From NCBI GenBank assembly GCA_023388235.1, contig JAEWGQ010000289.1, positions 1 through 19,231 of the forward strand: 19,231 bases of DNA. Reading direction: 5' to 3'. The notes beneath the pieces are model-generated. The model saw nothing but the letters and a program-made list of their open reading frames with translations. It was not told where the DNA came from and searched no databases. The position numbers and the translations under genes are program-made. How positions within the stretch are numbered: the stretch's first letter is position 1; each line of letters opens with the position of its first letter. This DNA comes from Actinomycetes bacterium (GTDB lineage: Bacteria; Actinomycetota; Actinomycetes; Actinomycetales; Cellulomonadaceae). Shown piece after piece: positions 1 through 6,799 of the stretch.

Positions 1-323
1 AGTGGCTCGGCACCCGGGTGCTCCGCGCCCTCGGCGGGCAGGACATCCAGTTCGAGTCTGAGGACTTCAACCGGGCCTGGCGGGTGCGGGCACGGGACCT
101 GAAGTTCGCGCACGACGTGGTGAACCCGCGCCTCATGGCCCGCTTGCTGCTCTCAGACGCCCGGGGGGAGAGCCTGCGGATCGAGGGGGCGACGGTGCTG
201 ACCTGGACGCCCGGCCGCACGGACCCCGCACGGATCGACGCGGCCCTCACGCTGCTGCGGGCGGTCTCCGCAGCCGTCCCGCAGCACGTCTGGGAAGACA
301 TGGGACGCCCGGCGCCCCGCTGA
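1..323 (+). CDS. C-terminal part of a DUF3137-like protein (5' truncated)
   Basis: This reading frame is already open at the window edge (in frame from base 3) and stops at 321-323, so only about 106 C-terminal residues are visible. The fragment is soluble-looking. A stretch of the type 'ESEDFNRAWRV...ARDLKFAHDVVNPRLM' resembles the conserved core of DUF3137 proteins, where an F-N-x-x-[FW]-x-V motif is followed by an (N/T)PR.M segment. A GTG at 18 exists, but it lies inside the domain and is unlikely to be the true start. DUF3137 proteins have no established function and are often found beside lemA, as here (lemA starts 73 bp downstream on the same strand). That the frame is coding is likely; the family name is a recollection from motif shape and less certain. 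Confidence 0.6.
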   Translation, partial: WLGTRVLRALGGQDIQFESEDFNRAWRVRARDLKFAHDVVNPRLMARLLLSDARGESLRIEGATVLTWTPGRTDPARIDAALTLLRAVSAAVPQHVWEDMGRPAPR

Positions 324-334
324 CCTGCGGTGAT

Positions 335-357
335 GGCGGGGCCATGCGATGGCCGCC
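335..357 (+). terminator. Hairpin between the DUF3137-like gene and lemA
   Basis: GGCCAT (340-345) pairs with ATGGCC (349-354) around a GCG loop. The stem continues as GGC (335-337) with GCC (355-357) after a 2-nt bulge. It lies just after the upstream stop codon. There is no T-run, so it is either a weak GC-type terminator or a processing hairpin. Confidence 0.35.
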
Positions 358-396
358 CGCTACCATCCTGTTCCACCCCGACTCTGGAGGTCCCCC

Positions 397-972
397 ATGG
401 AGGTCGCGCTCGTCGTCCTCGCCGTGCTGGTTGTGATCGTGCTCATCTGGGCGGTCGCGCAGTACAACGGCTTCGTCCGGCTGCGGAACCTGGTGCAGGA
501 GTCGTGGCGGCAGGTCGACGTCGAGCTGCACCGTCGCCACGACCTCATCCCGAACCTCGTCGAGTCCGTGAAGGGCTACGCGGCCCACGAGCGGGGCGTG
601 TTCGACGAGGTCGCTCAGGCGCGCTCCGCGGCACTGGCCGGCGGCTCCACGCCTGGCGCGCAGGCCGCCCAGGAGAACGTTTTGACGCAGGCCCTCGGCC
701 GGCTGTTCGCCGTCGCGGAGGCCTACCCGGTGCTGCGCGCCAGCGAGAATTTCCAGCAGCTCCAGCTCGAGCTGACCTCCACGGAGGACCGCATCGCCGC
801 TGGCCGCCGGTTCTACAACGCGAATGTGCGGACGCTGAACACGAAGGTCGAGTCGTTCCCCTCGAACGTCATCGCGAACATGTTCCACTTCACGCGCGCC
901 GAGTACTTCGAGACAGACGACCCGGCGGTCCGCGCCGTCCCACAGGTCGGCTTCGGCGACACGCAGCGGTAG
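397..972 (+). CDS. lemA: LemA family protein
   Basis: Encodes a 191-residue protein of the LemA family, whose biochemical role is unsettled; members are membrane-anchored with a helical domain outside the membrane. Residues 1-22 form one hydrophobic segment, followed by the typical 'YNGFVRLRNLVQESWRQVD' region and the 'RRHDLIPNLVESVKGYA' motif. The C-terminal half contains the family signature 'ENFQQLQLELTSTEDRIA' and 'RRFYNANVRTLNTKVESFP'. The ATG at 397 is chosen because GGAGG at 386-390 sits 6 nt before it and the membrane segment begins there; an upstream in-frame ATG at 349 would add 16 polar residues and has no ribosome-binding site. Length fits the family. The upstream neighbour is a likely DUF3137 protein, a pairing seen in other actinobacteria. 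Confidence 0.93.
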   Translation: MEVALVVLAVLVVIVLIWAVAQYNGFVRLRNLVQESWRQVDVELHRRHDLIPNLVESVKGYAAHERGVFDEVAQARSAALAGGSTPGAQAAQENVLTQALGRLFAVAEAYPVLRASENFQQLQLELTSTEDRIAAGRRFYNANVRTLNTKVESFPSNVIANMFHFTRAEYFETDDPAVRAVPQVGFGDTQR

Positions 973-979
973 GCCGCAC

Positions 980-1022
980 GACCGCATGACCGCAGACCGC
1001 AGACCGCAGACCGCAGACCGCA
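980..1022. repeat. Tandem heptamer repeat (GACCGCA)x6
   Basis: Six copies of GACCGCA occur at 980-986, 988-994, 995-1001, 1002-1008, 1009-1015 and 1016-1022, with a single T inserted between copies one and two. The array starts 8 bp after the lemA stop and ends just before the terminator stem, so it is noncoding. A perfect 7-nt microsatellite like this is prone to copy-number change by slippage. Confidence 0.85.
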
Positions 1023-1024
1023 TG

Positions 1025-1061
1025 ACGAAGGGCGCCGACCACGACGGCCGGCGCCCTTCGT
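1025..1061. terminator. Bidirectional terminator between lemA and the HAD phosphatase gene
   Basis: A perfect 13-bp inverted repeat has arms at 1025-1037 (ACGAAGGGCGCCG) and 1049-1061 with an 11-nt loop. It lies between the convergent stops at 972 (plus) and 1068 (minus). The outer ends read as CGAAGGG/CCCTTCG, giving only short T-tracts, as is usual for high-GC actinobacterial terminators. Confidence 0.75.
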
Positions 1062-1067
1062 GATGCG

Positions 1068-1844
1068 TCAGACCAGGTCGACGAGGTTCGCGATCGAGTC
1101 GACGACGTGGCTGGGCCGGAACGGGAACTTCTCCACGTCGGCGGCGCTGGTGGAGCCGGTGAGCACCAGGAACGTCTGCAGGCCGGCCTCGATGCCGGCC
1201 ACGACGTCGGTGTCCATCCGGTCGCCGATCATCGCTGTGGTCTCGGAGTGCGCGTCGATCCGGTTGAGCGCGGACCGGAACATCATCGGGTTGGGCTTGC
1301 CCACGAAGTAGGGCTGCCGCCCGGTGGCGGCGGTGATCATCGCGGCGACGGCGCCCGTGGCGGGCAGGTCGCCCTCCGGGCTGGGGCCGGTGACGTCCGG
1401 GTTGGTGGCGAGGAACCGGGCGCCGCCCTTGATGAGCCGGATGGCGCGGGTGATGGCCTCGAACGAGTAGGTGCGGGTCTCGCCGAGCACCACGTAGTCC
1501 GGGTTGGCCTCGGTGAGCGTGTAGCCGATCTCGTAGAGCGCCGTCGTCAGCCCGGCCTCCCCGATGGTGTATGCGCTGCCGTTGGGCGCCTGGTCGGCGA
1601 GGAACTGGGCGGTGGCCAGCGCGGACGTCCAGATGGCGCCCTCGGGCACGTCGATGCCGGTGGCGGCGAGGCGGGCGCGCAGGTCGCGCGGGGTGTAGAT
1701 CGAGTTGTTGGTGAGGATGAGGAACGGGCGGTCCGCGTCGCGCAGTGCCCGGACGAACTCGGCGGCGCCGGGGAGGGCGGTGCCCTCGTGGACGAGCACG
1801 CCGTCCATGTCGGTGAGCCAGCTGTGGATCTGCCGTGTGGTCAT
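1068..1844 (-). CDS. HAD-IIA family hydrolase (NagD-like phosphatase)
   Basis: A 258-residue HAD-superfamily phosphatase of subclass IIA (NagD / p-nitrophenylphosphatase-like), expected to be cytosolic and to hydrolyse small phosphate monoesters with magnesium. Motif I is 'LTDMDGVL' with nucleophile D12 and acid D14. Motif II is 'ILTNNS', and motif IV is 'MIGDRMDTDVVAGIEAG' with the metal-binding aspartates. The cap segment between motifs II and III includes the 'VVLGETRTYSFEAI' region typical of NagD relatives. The ATG at 1844 is chosen because homologous sequence begins a few residues before motif I; the frame stays open upstream to 1958, but that stretch lies inside dedA on the same strand in another frame. 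The dedA stop is 25 bp upstream, so the two genes probably form an operon. The substrate cannot be told from sequence. Confidence 0.92.
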   Translation of the reverse strand: MTTRQIHSWLTDMDGVLVHEGTALPGAAEFVRALRDADRPFLILTNNSIYTPRDLRARLAATGIDVPEGAIWTSALATAQFLADQAPNGSAYTIGEAGLTTALYEIGYTLTEANPDYVVLGETRTYSFEAITRAIRLIKGGARFLATNPDVTGPSPEGDLPATGAVAAMITAATGRQPYFVGKPNPMMFRSALNRIDAHSETTAMIGDRMDTDVVAGIEAGLQTFLVLTGSTSAADVEKFPFRPSHVVDSIANLVDLV

Positions 1845-1869
1845 GCGGTCTTCTCGTCTCTGCTGCGTG

Positions 1870-2607
1870 TCACTCGGTGGGGCCGAAGGCGTCCCGGGCC
1901 GTGGCGTCGCGCTCCTGCGGCTCGTCGTACCGGGGGTCGCGCTTCTTGCTCCGGGCACGCAGCAGCTCGACGAACACGGGGATCACCGAGATGCCGACGA
2001 TGGCCACCAGGATCAGCTCGATGTTGTCCTTGATGAACGTGACGTTCCCGAGCAGGTAGCCGAGGACCGTGACGCCGACGCCCCAGACGAACGCGCCGAT
2101 CACGTTGTAGGCGACGAAGTGCCGGTAGCTCATGTTGCCGACGCCCGCGGCGACGGGGGCGTAGGTGCGCACGAAGGGCACGAAGCGGGCCACGATGATC
2201 GTCCGGCCGCCGTACTTGTCGAAGTAGGCGTACGTCTGGTCGATGTACTGCTGCTTGAAGAAGCGGGAGTCGGGCTTGTTGAAGATCTTGGGCCCGGCCT
2301 TGCGGCCGATGAGGAAGCCGACCTGGTCTCCTGCGAACGCCGCGACGAACAGCAGCAGGCACAGCGCCCACAGCGGCACGTTCATCTGGTCCTGTGCCAC
2401 GAGCATGCCCGCCGTGAAGAGCAGCGAGTCGCCCGGCAGCAGCGGGAACAGCAGGCCCGTCTCGATGAACACCACGATCGCCACACCGATCAGCGCGTAG
2501 GCGCCGAACGACTCGATCAGGTGTTCCGCGTTGAGGAAGTCCGGCCCGAGTGCTGGCACGGATCCGAGAGCGGGCAGGGCTGCCGCAAGGGCGCTCATGG
2601 TGGACAC
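1870..2607 (-). CDS. DedA family membrane protein (VTT domain)
   Basis: A 245-residue integral membrane protein of the DedA/VTT (SNARE-associated) family. Bacterial DedA proteins act at the cytoplasmic membrane, and some translocate polyprenyl or phospholipid carriers. Visible family motifs are 'ETGLLFPLLPGDSLLF' near residue 50, 'GDQVGFLIGRKAG', and the 'ARFVPFVRTYAPVAAGVGNM' re-entrant segment carrying the conserved Arg and Pro. Several hydrophobic helices follow; the C-terminal tail is charged. The start is taken as GTG at 2607, because TAGGCT on the minus strand (2619-2614) lies exactly 6 nt upstream and fits a leaderless mRNA. The alternative ATG at 2598 has no Shine-Dalgarno. It is first in an operon with the downstream HAD phosphatase. 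In Mycobacterium tuberculosis a DedA gene also lies next to fba, from memory. Confidence 0.92.
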   Translation of the reverse strand: MSTMSALAAALPALGSVPALGPDFLNAEHLIESFGAYALIGVAIVVFIETGLLFPLLPGDSLLFTAGMLVAQDQMNVPLWALCLLLFVAAFAGDQVGFLIGRKAGPKIFNKPDSRFFKQQYIDQTYAYFDKYGGRTIIVARFVPFVRTYAPVAAGVGNMSYRHFVAYNVIGAFVWGVGVTVLGYLLGNVTFIKDNIELILVAIVGISVIPVFVELLRARSKKRDPRYDEPQERDATARDAFGPTE

Positions 2608-2619
2608 CGGGCCAGCCTA
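2608..2619 (-). promoter_or_regulatory. Leaderless -10 element for dedA
   Basis: On the minus strand TAGGCT (2619-2614) is followed by six bases, then the GTG at 2607. The TAnnnT match and the 6-nt gap place the transcription start at or next to the start codon. No -35 is recognisable. It decides the dedA start. Confidence 0.5.
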
Positions 2620-2674
2620 CGTGCCGAGTGGGAACGCGGGTGGGAGACGACGTGAAGACCTCGCGCCCGCGCAG

Positions 2675-2718
2675 ATCCGACGAATCGGATGGATTGCGCT
2701 TTCCCGACAATGGCGCCA
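2675..2718. promoter_or_regulatory. Cluster of three palindromes upstream of the pectate lyase gene
   Basis: ATCCGA (2675-2680) and TCGGAT (2685-2690) form a perfect 6-bp inverted repeat around CGAA. It is directly followed by GGATTGCGCTTTCC (2691-2704), 10 of 14 positions symmetric with a central CG as in LacI-family operators. A perfect palindrome, TGGCGCCA, lies at 2711-2718. The rest of the 223-bp gap to the pectate lyase start holds a 9-nt direct repeat (GCCGGTGGA at 2760-2768 and 2778-2786) and no convincing -10. The palindromes are observed; the operator role is inferred. Confidence 0.4.
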
Positions 2719-2830
2719 CCGTGTCACCCGCAGGCCGCGTCACCGACGCCGCGGTCTGCGCCGGTGGATCTGGCTATGCCGGTGGAACCTCGCCACTCGC
2801 GCGTCGGGCACACCGAAACGGAGACCTGGC

Positions 2831-4279
2831 ATGGCACGCATCCACGCACGCATGCTCGCCACCTGCACGGCGGCGGCGCTGCTCGTCGGCACGGTGGCCC
2901 TCCCGCCCGCCATAGCCGGCCCCGGCCAGCCCGCGGGGGCAGGGCACGGATCCGGCGGGCATGGATCGGGCGGGCACGGCCCCGGCAAGGGCGCCCGCGA
3001 CCTCGGCCGCGAGGTGCTCCCCGCCGACGACGGCTGGGCGGCTGCCAACGGCGGCACCACCGGCGGCGCCGCGGCGGACGACGCGCACGTCTTCACGGTC
3101 CGCACGTGGGATGAGCTCCGCGCCGCGCTCGGCGGGACCGCGGCACGCGGGGACACCGCCCCGCGCATCATCTACGTCAAGGGCACGATCGACGCGTTCG
3201 CGGGGGCTGACGGCGCCCGCCTCGCCTGCGACGACTTCGCCGGGCAGGTCGCGGTCGGCGGCGACCCCGCCGCGCCGTTCAGCATGGACGACTACATCGC
3301 GGCCTACGACCCGGCGGTCTGGGGCCGGACGGATCCGTCGGGCCCGCTCGAGGACGCGCGCGTGGCCGCCGCCGTCGTGCAGGCCAAGCAGACACAGCAG
3401 CATGTCGGCTCGAACGTGACGATCGTCGGGCTCGGCAAGGACGCGCGCATCGTGGGCGCGAACATGCGCATCCGTGACTCCGCGAACGTGATCCTGCGGA
3501 ACCTGACCTTCAGCGACGCGTACGACTGCTTCCCGCAGTGGGACCCGGGCGACACCGACCAGGGCAACTGGAACTCCGCCTACGACAACGTCTCGGTGTG
3601 GACCTCGACCAACGTGTGGGTGGCCAACTCCACGTTCGACGACGGCGACCACCCGGCGTCCAGCCTGCCGACGGTCTACGGGCGCCCCTACGAGGTGCAT
3701 GACGGGCTGCTCGACATCACGCACAGCTCGAACTACGTGACCGTCTCCTACAACCGGTTCACCGGCCACGACAAGACGATGCTCATCGGCTCGTCGAACA
3801 ACCGCCCGGCAGACGTCGGCACCCTCAAGGTGACGATCCACCACAACCTCTGGGAGGGCATCGGGCAGCGGGCCCCGCGGGTGCGCTACGGCCAGGTGCA
3901 CGTCTACGACAACCTGTACCTGGTCACCGGCGGCGACCTGTACCAGTACCAGTGGGGGCCGGGCACGCAGTCCCAGCTCTACCTGGAGGACAACGTGCTG
4001 CGCCTGGCGCGCGGCGTGGAGCTGTCGTCAGTGCTGACCAACTGGGGCGCCACGCAGCTCACCGAGAAGGGCACGCTCGTCAACGGCCGCCCGGCCAGCG
4101 TGCTCGACGCCTTCCTTGCCGCCGGCGGCGCCCCGTTCACCGGGCCCGCCGGATGGGAGCCGGTCCACGTGGCCGACAAGGACTCCGTGCGCAGTGTGGA
4201 GCGGATCGTCCAGAAGGAGGCGGGCGCCGGGCGCGTCGTCTCGAAGGCCCCAGCCAGCCCGAAGCCGGGGCGCGGCTGA
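2831..4279 (+). CDS. Secreted pectate lyase, polysaccharide lyase family 1
   Basis: A 482-residue exported pectate lyase, expected to cleave polygalacturonate by calcium-dependent beta-elimination outside the cell. Residues 1-29 are a signal peptide (R/H-rich start, hydrophobic core, probable cleavage after 'PPAIA'). A Gly/His-rich linker follows at about 38-54. The rest is a PL1 beta-helix: 'VTIVGLGKDARIVGANM', 'NVWVANSTFDDGDHP', 'HDGLLDITHSSNYVTVSYN' (D291), 'HDKTMLIGSS' and 'HHNLWEGIGQRAPRVRYGQ' with R347, R350 and R352, the region that holds the catalytic arginine and substrate-binding residues in PL1. The start at 2831 is preferred because GGAGA (2820-2824) lies 6 nt before it and a signal peptide begins there; the frame is open 300 bp further upstream without these marks. 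No carbohydrate-binding module is seen. It is transcribed alone, divergently from dedA. Confidence 0.93.
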   Translation: MARIHARMLATCTAAALLVGTVALPPAIAGPGQPAGAGHGSGGHGSGGHGPGKGARDLGREVLPADDGWAAANGGTTGGAAADDAHVFTVRTWDELRAALGGTAARGDTAPRIIYVKGTIDAFAGADGARLACDDFAGQVAVGGDPAAPFSMDDYIAAYDPAVWGRTDPSGPLEDARVAAAVVQAKQTQQHVGSNVTIVGLGKDARIVGANMRIRDSANVILRNLTFSDAYDCFPQWDPGDTDQGNWNSAYDNVSVWTSTNVWVANSTFDDGDHPASSLPTVYGRPYEVHDGLLDITHSSNYVTVSYNRFTGHDKTMLIGSSNNRPADVGTLKVTIHHNLWEGIGQRAPRVRYGQVHVYDNLYLVTGGDLYQYQWGPGTQSQLYLEDNVLRLARGVELSSVLTNWGATQLTEKGTLVNGRPASVLDAFLAAGGAPFTGPAGWEPVHVADKDSVRSVERIVQKEAGAGRVVSKAPASPKPGRG

Positions 4280-4294
4280 CCGCTGGCGCGATCG

Positions 4295-4336
4295 CACGCC
4301 CACATCCTCGCCGCGCTCGGTGAGGATGTGGGCGTG
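4295..4336 (+). promoter_or_regulatory. 15-bp perfect inverted repeat over the trmH start site
   Basis: CACGCCCACATCCTC (4295-4309) is perfectly complementary to 4322-4336, with a 12-nt loop. The left arm begins 15 bp after the pectate lyase stop. The right arm contains the only Shine-Dalgarno-like GAGG (4322-4325) and the GTG start (4334) of the next gene. It can serve as a terminator for the pectate lyase gene; on a read-through transcript it would hide the trmH start. There is no T-run. Confidence 0.6.
4322..4333 (+). promoter_or_regulatory. Possible leaderless -10 element or ribosome-binding site for trmH
   Basis: GAGGAT (4322-4327) is six bases before the GTG at 4334, matching the spacing of the other leaderless starts in the window, although the first base is G. 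The same GAGG could act as a Shine-Dalgarno with 8-nt spacing. The sequence does not tell which. Confidence 0.3.
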
Positions 4337-5035
4337 AGCGACGACAGCGTGACCACCGGCAGCGACGACCGGGAGGCCGACCTGGGCGTCGGCGTGGGGC
4401 CCTGGCCCGGGGGCCGTGCCGCCTGGCCGCCGCTCGACGGCCCGGACGGGCGGCAGCGGTACGACCCGGAGCTGCTCGAGCAGGGCGACCGTCGCAACGT
4501 CGTCGACAGGTACCGCTACTGGACAGTCGAGGCGATCGTCGCCGACCTCGACACCCGCCGGCACCCGTTCCACGTGGCCATCGAGAACTGGGCGCATGAC
4601 ATGAACATCGGCTCGGTGGTGCGCACCGCCAACGCGTTCGCCGCCGCCGAGGTGCACATCGTCGGCCGCCGCCGCTGGAACCGCCGGGGCGCGATGGTCA
4701 CCGACCGCTACCAGCACCTGCGCCACCATCCCGACGTCGCCGACCTGCTCGCCTGGGCGCGCACCGCAGGCCCCGGCGGGGGTCCGCTCCCGGTGATCGG
4801 CATCGACAACCTGCCCGGCTCCGTGCCCCTCGAGGGGTACCCGCTGCCGCGCGAGTGCGTGCTCCTGTTCGGGCAGGAGAGCGTGGGACTGTCACCCGAG
4901 GCGCAGGCAGCAGCGGTGGATGTGCTGCACATCGCCCAGTTCGGATCGACGCGCTCCATCAACGCGGGCGCGGCGGCGGCCATCGCGATGCACGCGTGGG
5001 TCTCGCAGCATGTGGCCCCACGGTCCGATGGGTAG
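4334..5035 (+). CDS. SpoU/TrmH family RNA methyltransferase
   Basis: A 233-residue SPOUT-class (TrmH) RNA 2'-O-methyltransferase using S-adenosylmethionine, acting on tRNA or rRNA. All three family motifs are present: motif 1 'NIGSVVRTANAFAAAEVHIV' (N91 and the catalytic arginine), motif 2 'VLLFGQESVGLSPEA', and motif 3 'IAQFGSTRSINAGAAAAIAM', which with motif 2 forms the trefoil knot binding the cofactor. The first 60 residues are polar and poorly conserved in appearance. GTG 4334 is preferred over GTG 4328 because GAGG(AT) at 4322 is better spaced to it; the difference is two residues. It starts 54 bp after the pectate lyase stop and ends 79 bp before fbaA. The exact RNA target cannot be named. 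Confidence 0.9.
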   Translation: MSDDSVTTGSDDREADLGVGVGPWPGGRAAWPPLDGPDGRQRYDPELLEQGDRRNVVDRYRYWTVEAIVADLDTRRHPFHVAIENWAHDMNIGSVVRTANAFAAAEVHIVGRRRWNRRGAMVTDRYQHLRHHPDVADLLAWARTAGPGGGPLPVIGIDNLPGSVPLEGYPLPRECVLLFGQESVGLSPEAQAAAVDVLHIAQFGSTRSINAGAAAAIAMHAWVSQHVAPRSDG

Positions 5036-5067
5036 GACGTCCTGATCGCACCACGCCCAGGACGTGG
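5034..5067. promoter_or_regulatory. Palindrome and repeats in the trmH-fbaA gap
   Basis: AGGACGTCCT (5034-5043) is a perfect 10-bp palindrome overlapping the trmH stop. Its half AGGACGT recurs at 5059-5065, 25 nt downstream. CCACG (5051-5055) and CGTGG (5063-5067) form a further small inverted repeat. A weak -10-like AAGACT follows at 5069-5074. This may be an operator region for fbaA, but no regulator can be named. Confidence 0.3.
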
Positions 5068-5114
5068 AAGACTCAGGTGGAAAACCACTCCCACTAGCAC
5101 CAGGAGAATCCTCG

Positions 5115-6134
<1,020 letters not shown>

Positions 6135-6152
6135 GTCTGACCGACTGAACGG

Positions 6153-6196
6153 CGAAGGCCCGGTCCCCGCGCTCATCGCGTGGGGCCGGGCCTTCG
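6153..6196. terminator. Strong terminator after fbaA
   Basis: CGAAGGCCCGG (6153-6163) pairs perfectly with CCGGGCCTTCG (6186-6196). After one bulged T, CCCC (6165-6168) pairs with GGGG (6182-6185), giving 15 base pairs. It lies between the convergent fbaA and STAS genes and can work in both directions. Confidence 0.8.
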
Positions 6197-6245
6197 TGCC
6201 GTCCAGGGTGTGGAGCCAGCACCCGGAGGCGGGCCGTCAGCCGTC

Positions 6246-6701
6246 TCAGGGAGTGGCGGGGTCCGTCTCGCCGGAGGCGCTGTCGGGCGCCGCACCGAAG
6301 TCGTGGGGCTCGTCTCCGTCGACCACGTCGAGGAGCTCGCCGATGCGGGTCACCTCGAGCAGGAACCGCACCGTGGGCGGAACTCGCAGCAGGCGCACCC
6401 GGTGCTGGCTGCGGATCGACAGCCGGGCGAGGAACGCCACGCCTGAGGAGTCCATGAATGTCACATGATGGGCGTCGACCTCAATCGGCAGGCCGGCCTG
6501 CTCAGCGTCGGCTGTCGCCTCCTGGAGGTCGGGCCCCAGGTCAGCGTCGATCTCGCCCGAGAGGACGATGCGCGTCCGATCGGCGCCGAGGATGACGTGG
6601 ACGGCGCCGGGCTCGCCCGCAGCGGCGCCAGGGGTGATTCCCGCGGCCCCTCCGCTGCTCTGGGCGGGCTCGTCCGTCGTCGGGCTGTTACCGTCGCGCA
6701 C
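6246..6701 (-). CDS. STAS-domain anti-anti-sigma factor (RsbV/SpoIIAA type), first copy
   Basis: A 151-residue cytosolic protein. Residues 1-33 are a low-complexity, disordered-looking N-terminus, residues 34-130 a STAS domain, and the last 20 acidic. The STAS core is 'IVLSGEIDADLGPDL' followed by 'HVTFMDSSGVAFLARL'; S85, the first Ser of D-S-S-G, corresponds to the phosphorylated serine of SpoIIAA. In the known partner-switch scheme the unphosphorylated form binds the anti-sigma kinase and frees the sigma factor. GTG 6701 is chosen because AAGGAG lies just upstream (4-nt spacing), and the frame above it shows no domain. It is divergent from the PAS-phosphatase-kinase gene, with 98 bp between starts; that gene's product is its likely partner. 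A regulatory role by family is firm; the controlled sigma factor is unknown. Confidence 0.88.
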   Translation of the reverse strand: MRDGNSPTTDEPAQSSGGAAGITPGAAAGEPGAVHVILGADRTRIVLSGEIDADLGPDLQEATADAEQAGLPIEVDAHHVTFMDSSGVAFLARLSIRSQHRVRLLRVPPTVRFLLEVTRIGELLDVVDGDEPHDFGAAPDSASGETDPATP

Positions 6702-6786
6702 GATGCTCCTTCCCGGGCGAGGGTGATCCCCGAGGCCCCGGTTTCCTGCACTGGCTGCGTTCGGTCGCAGCACCTGTTCGGCACGC

Positions 6787-6799
6787 TAGACGATCGGAG
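6787..6799 (+). promoter_or_regulatory. Weak leaderless -10 candidate for the PAS-phosphatase-kinase gene
   Basis: TAGACG (6787-6792) is seven bases before the GTG at 6800. The sixth base is G rather than T. GGAGG (6796-6800) overlaps the start codon and so cannot serve as its Shine-Dalgarno, which favours a leaderless message. No other start is available before the in-frame stop at 6725. Confidence 0.3.

Noticed and set aside
980..1022. CRISPR array
   Set aside because: The units are 7 nt and directly abutting, with no spacers.
2531..2830. N-terminal extension of the pectate lyase
   Set aside because: It would overlap the divergent dedA gene and hide the signal peptide. The ATG at 2831 with GGAGA is better.
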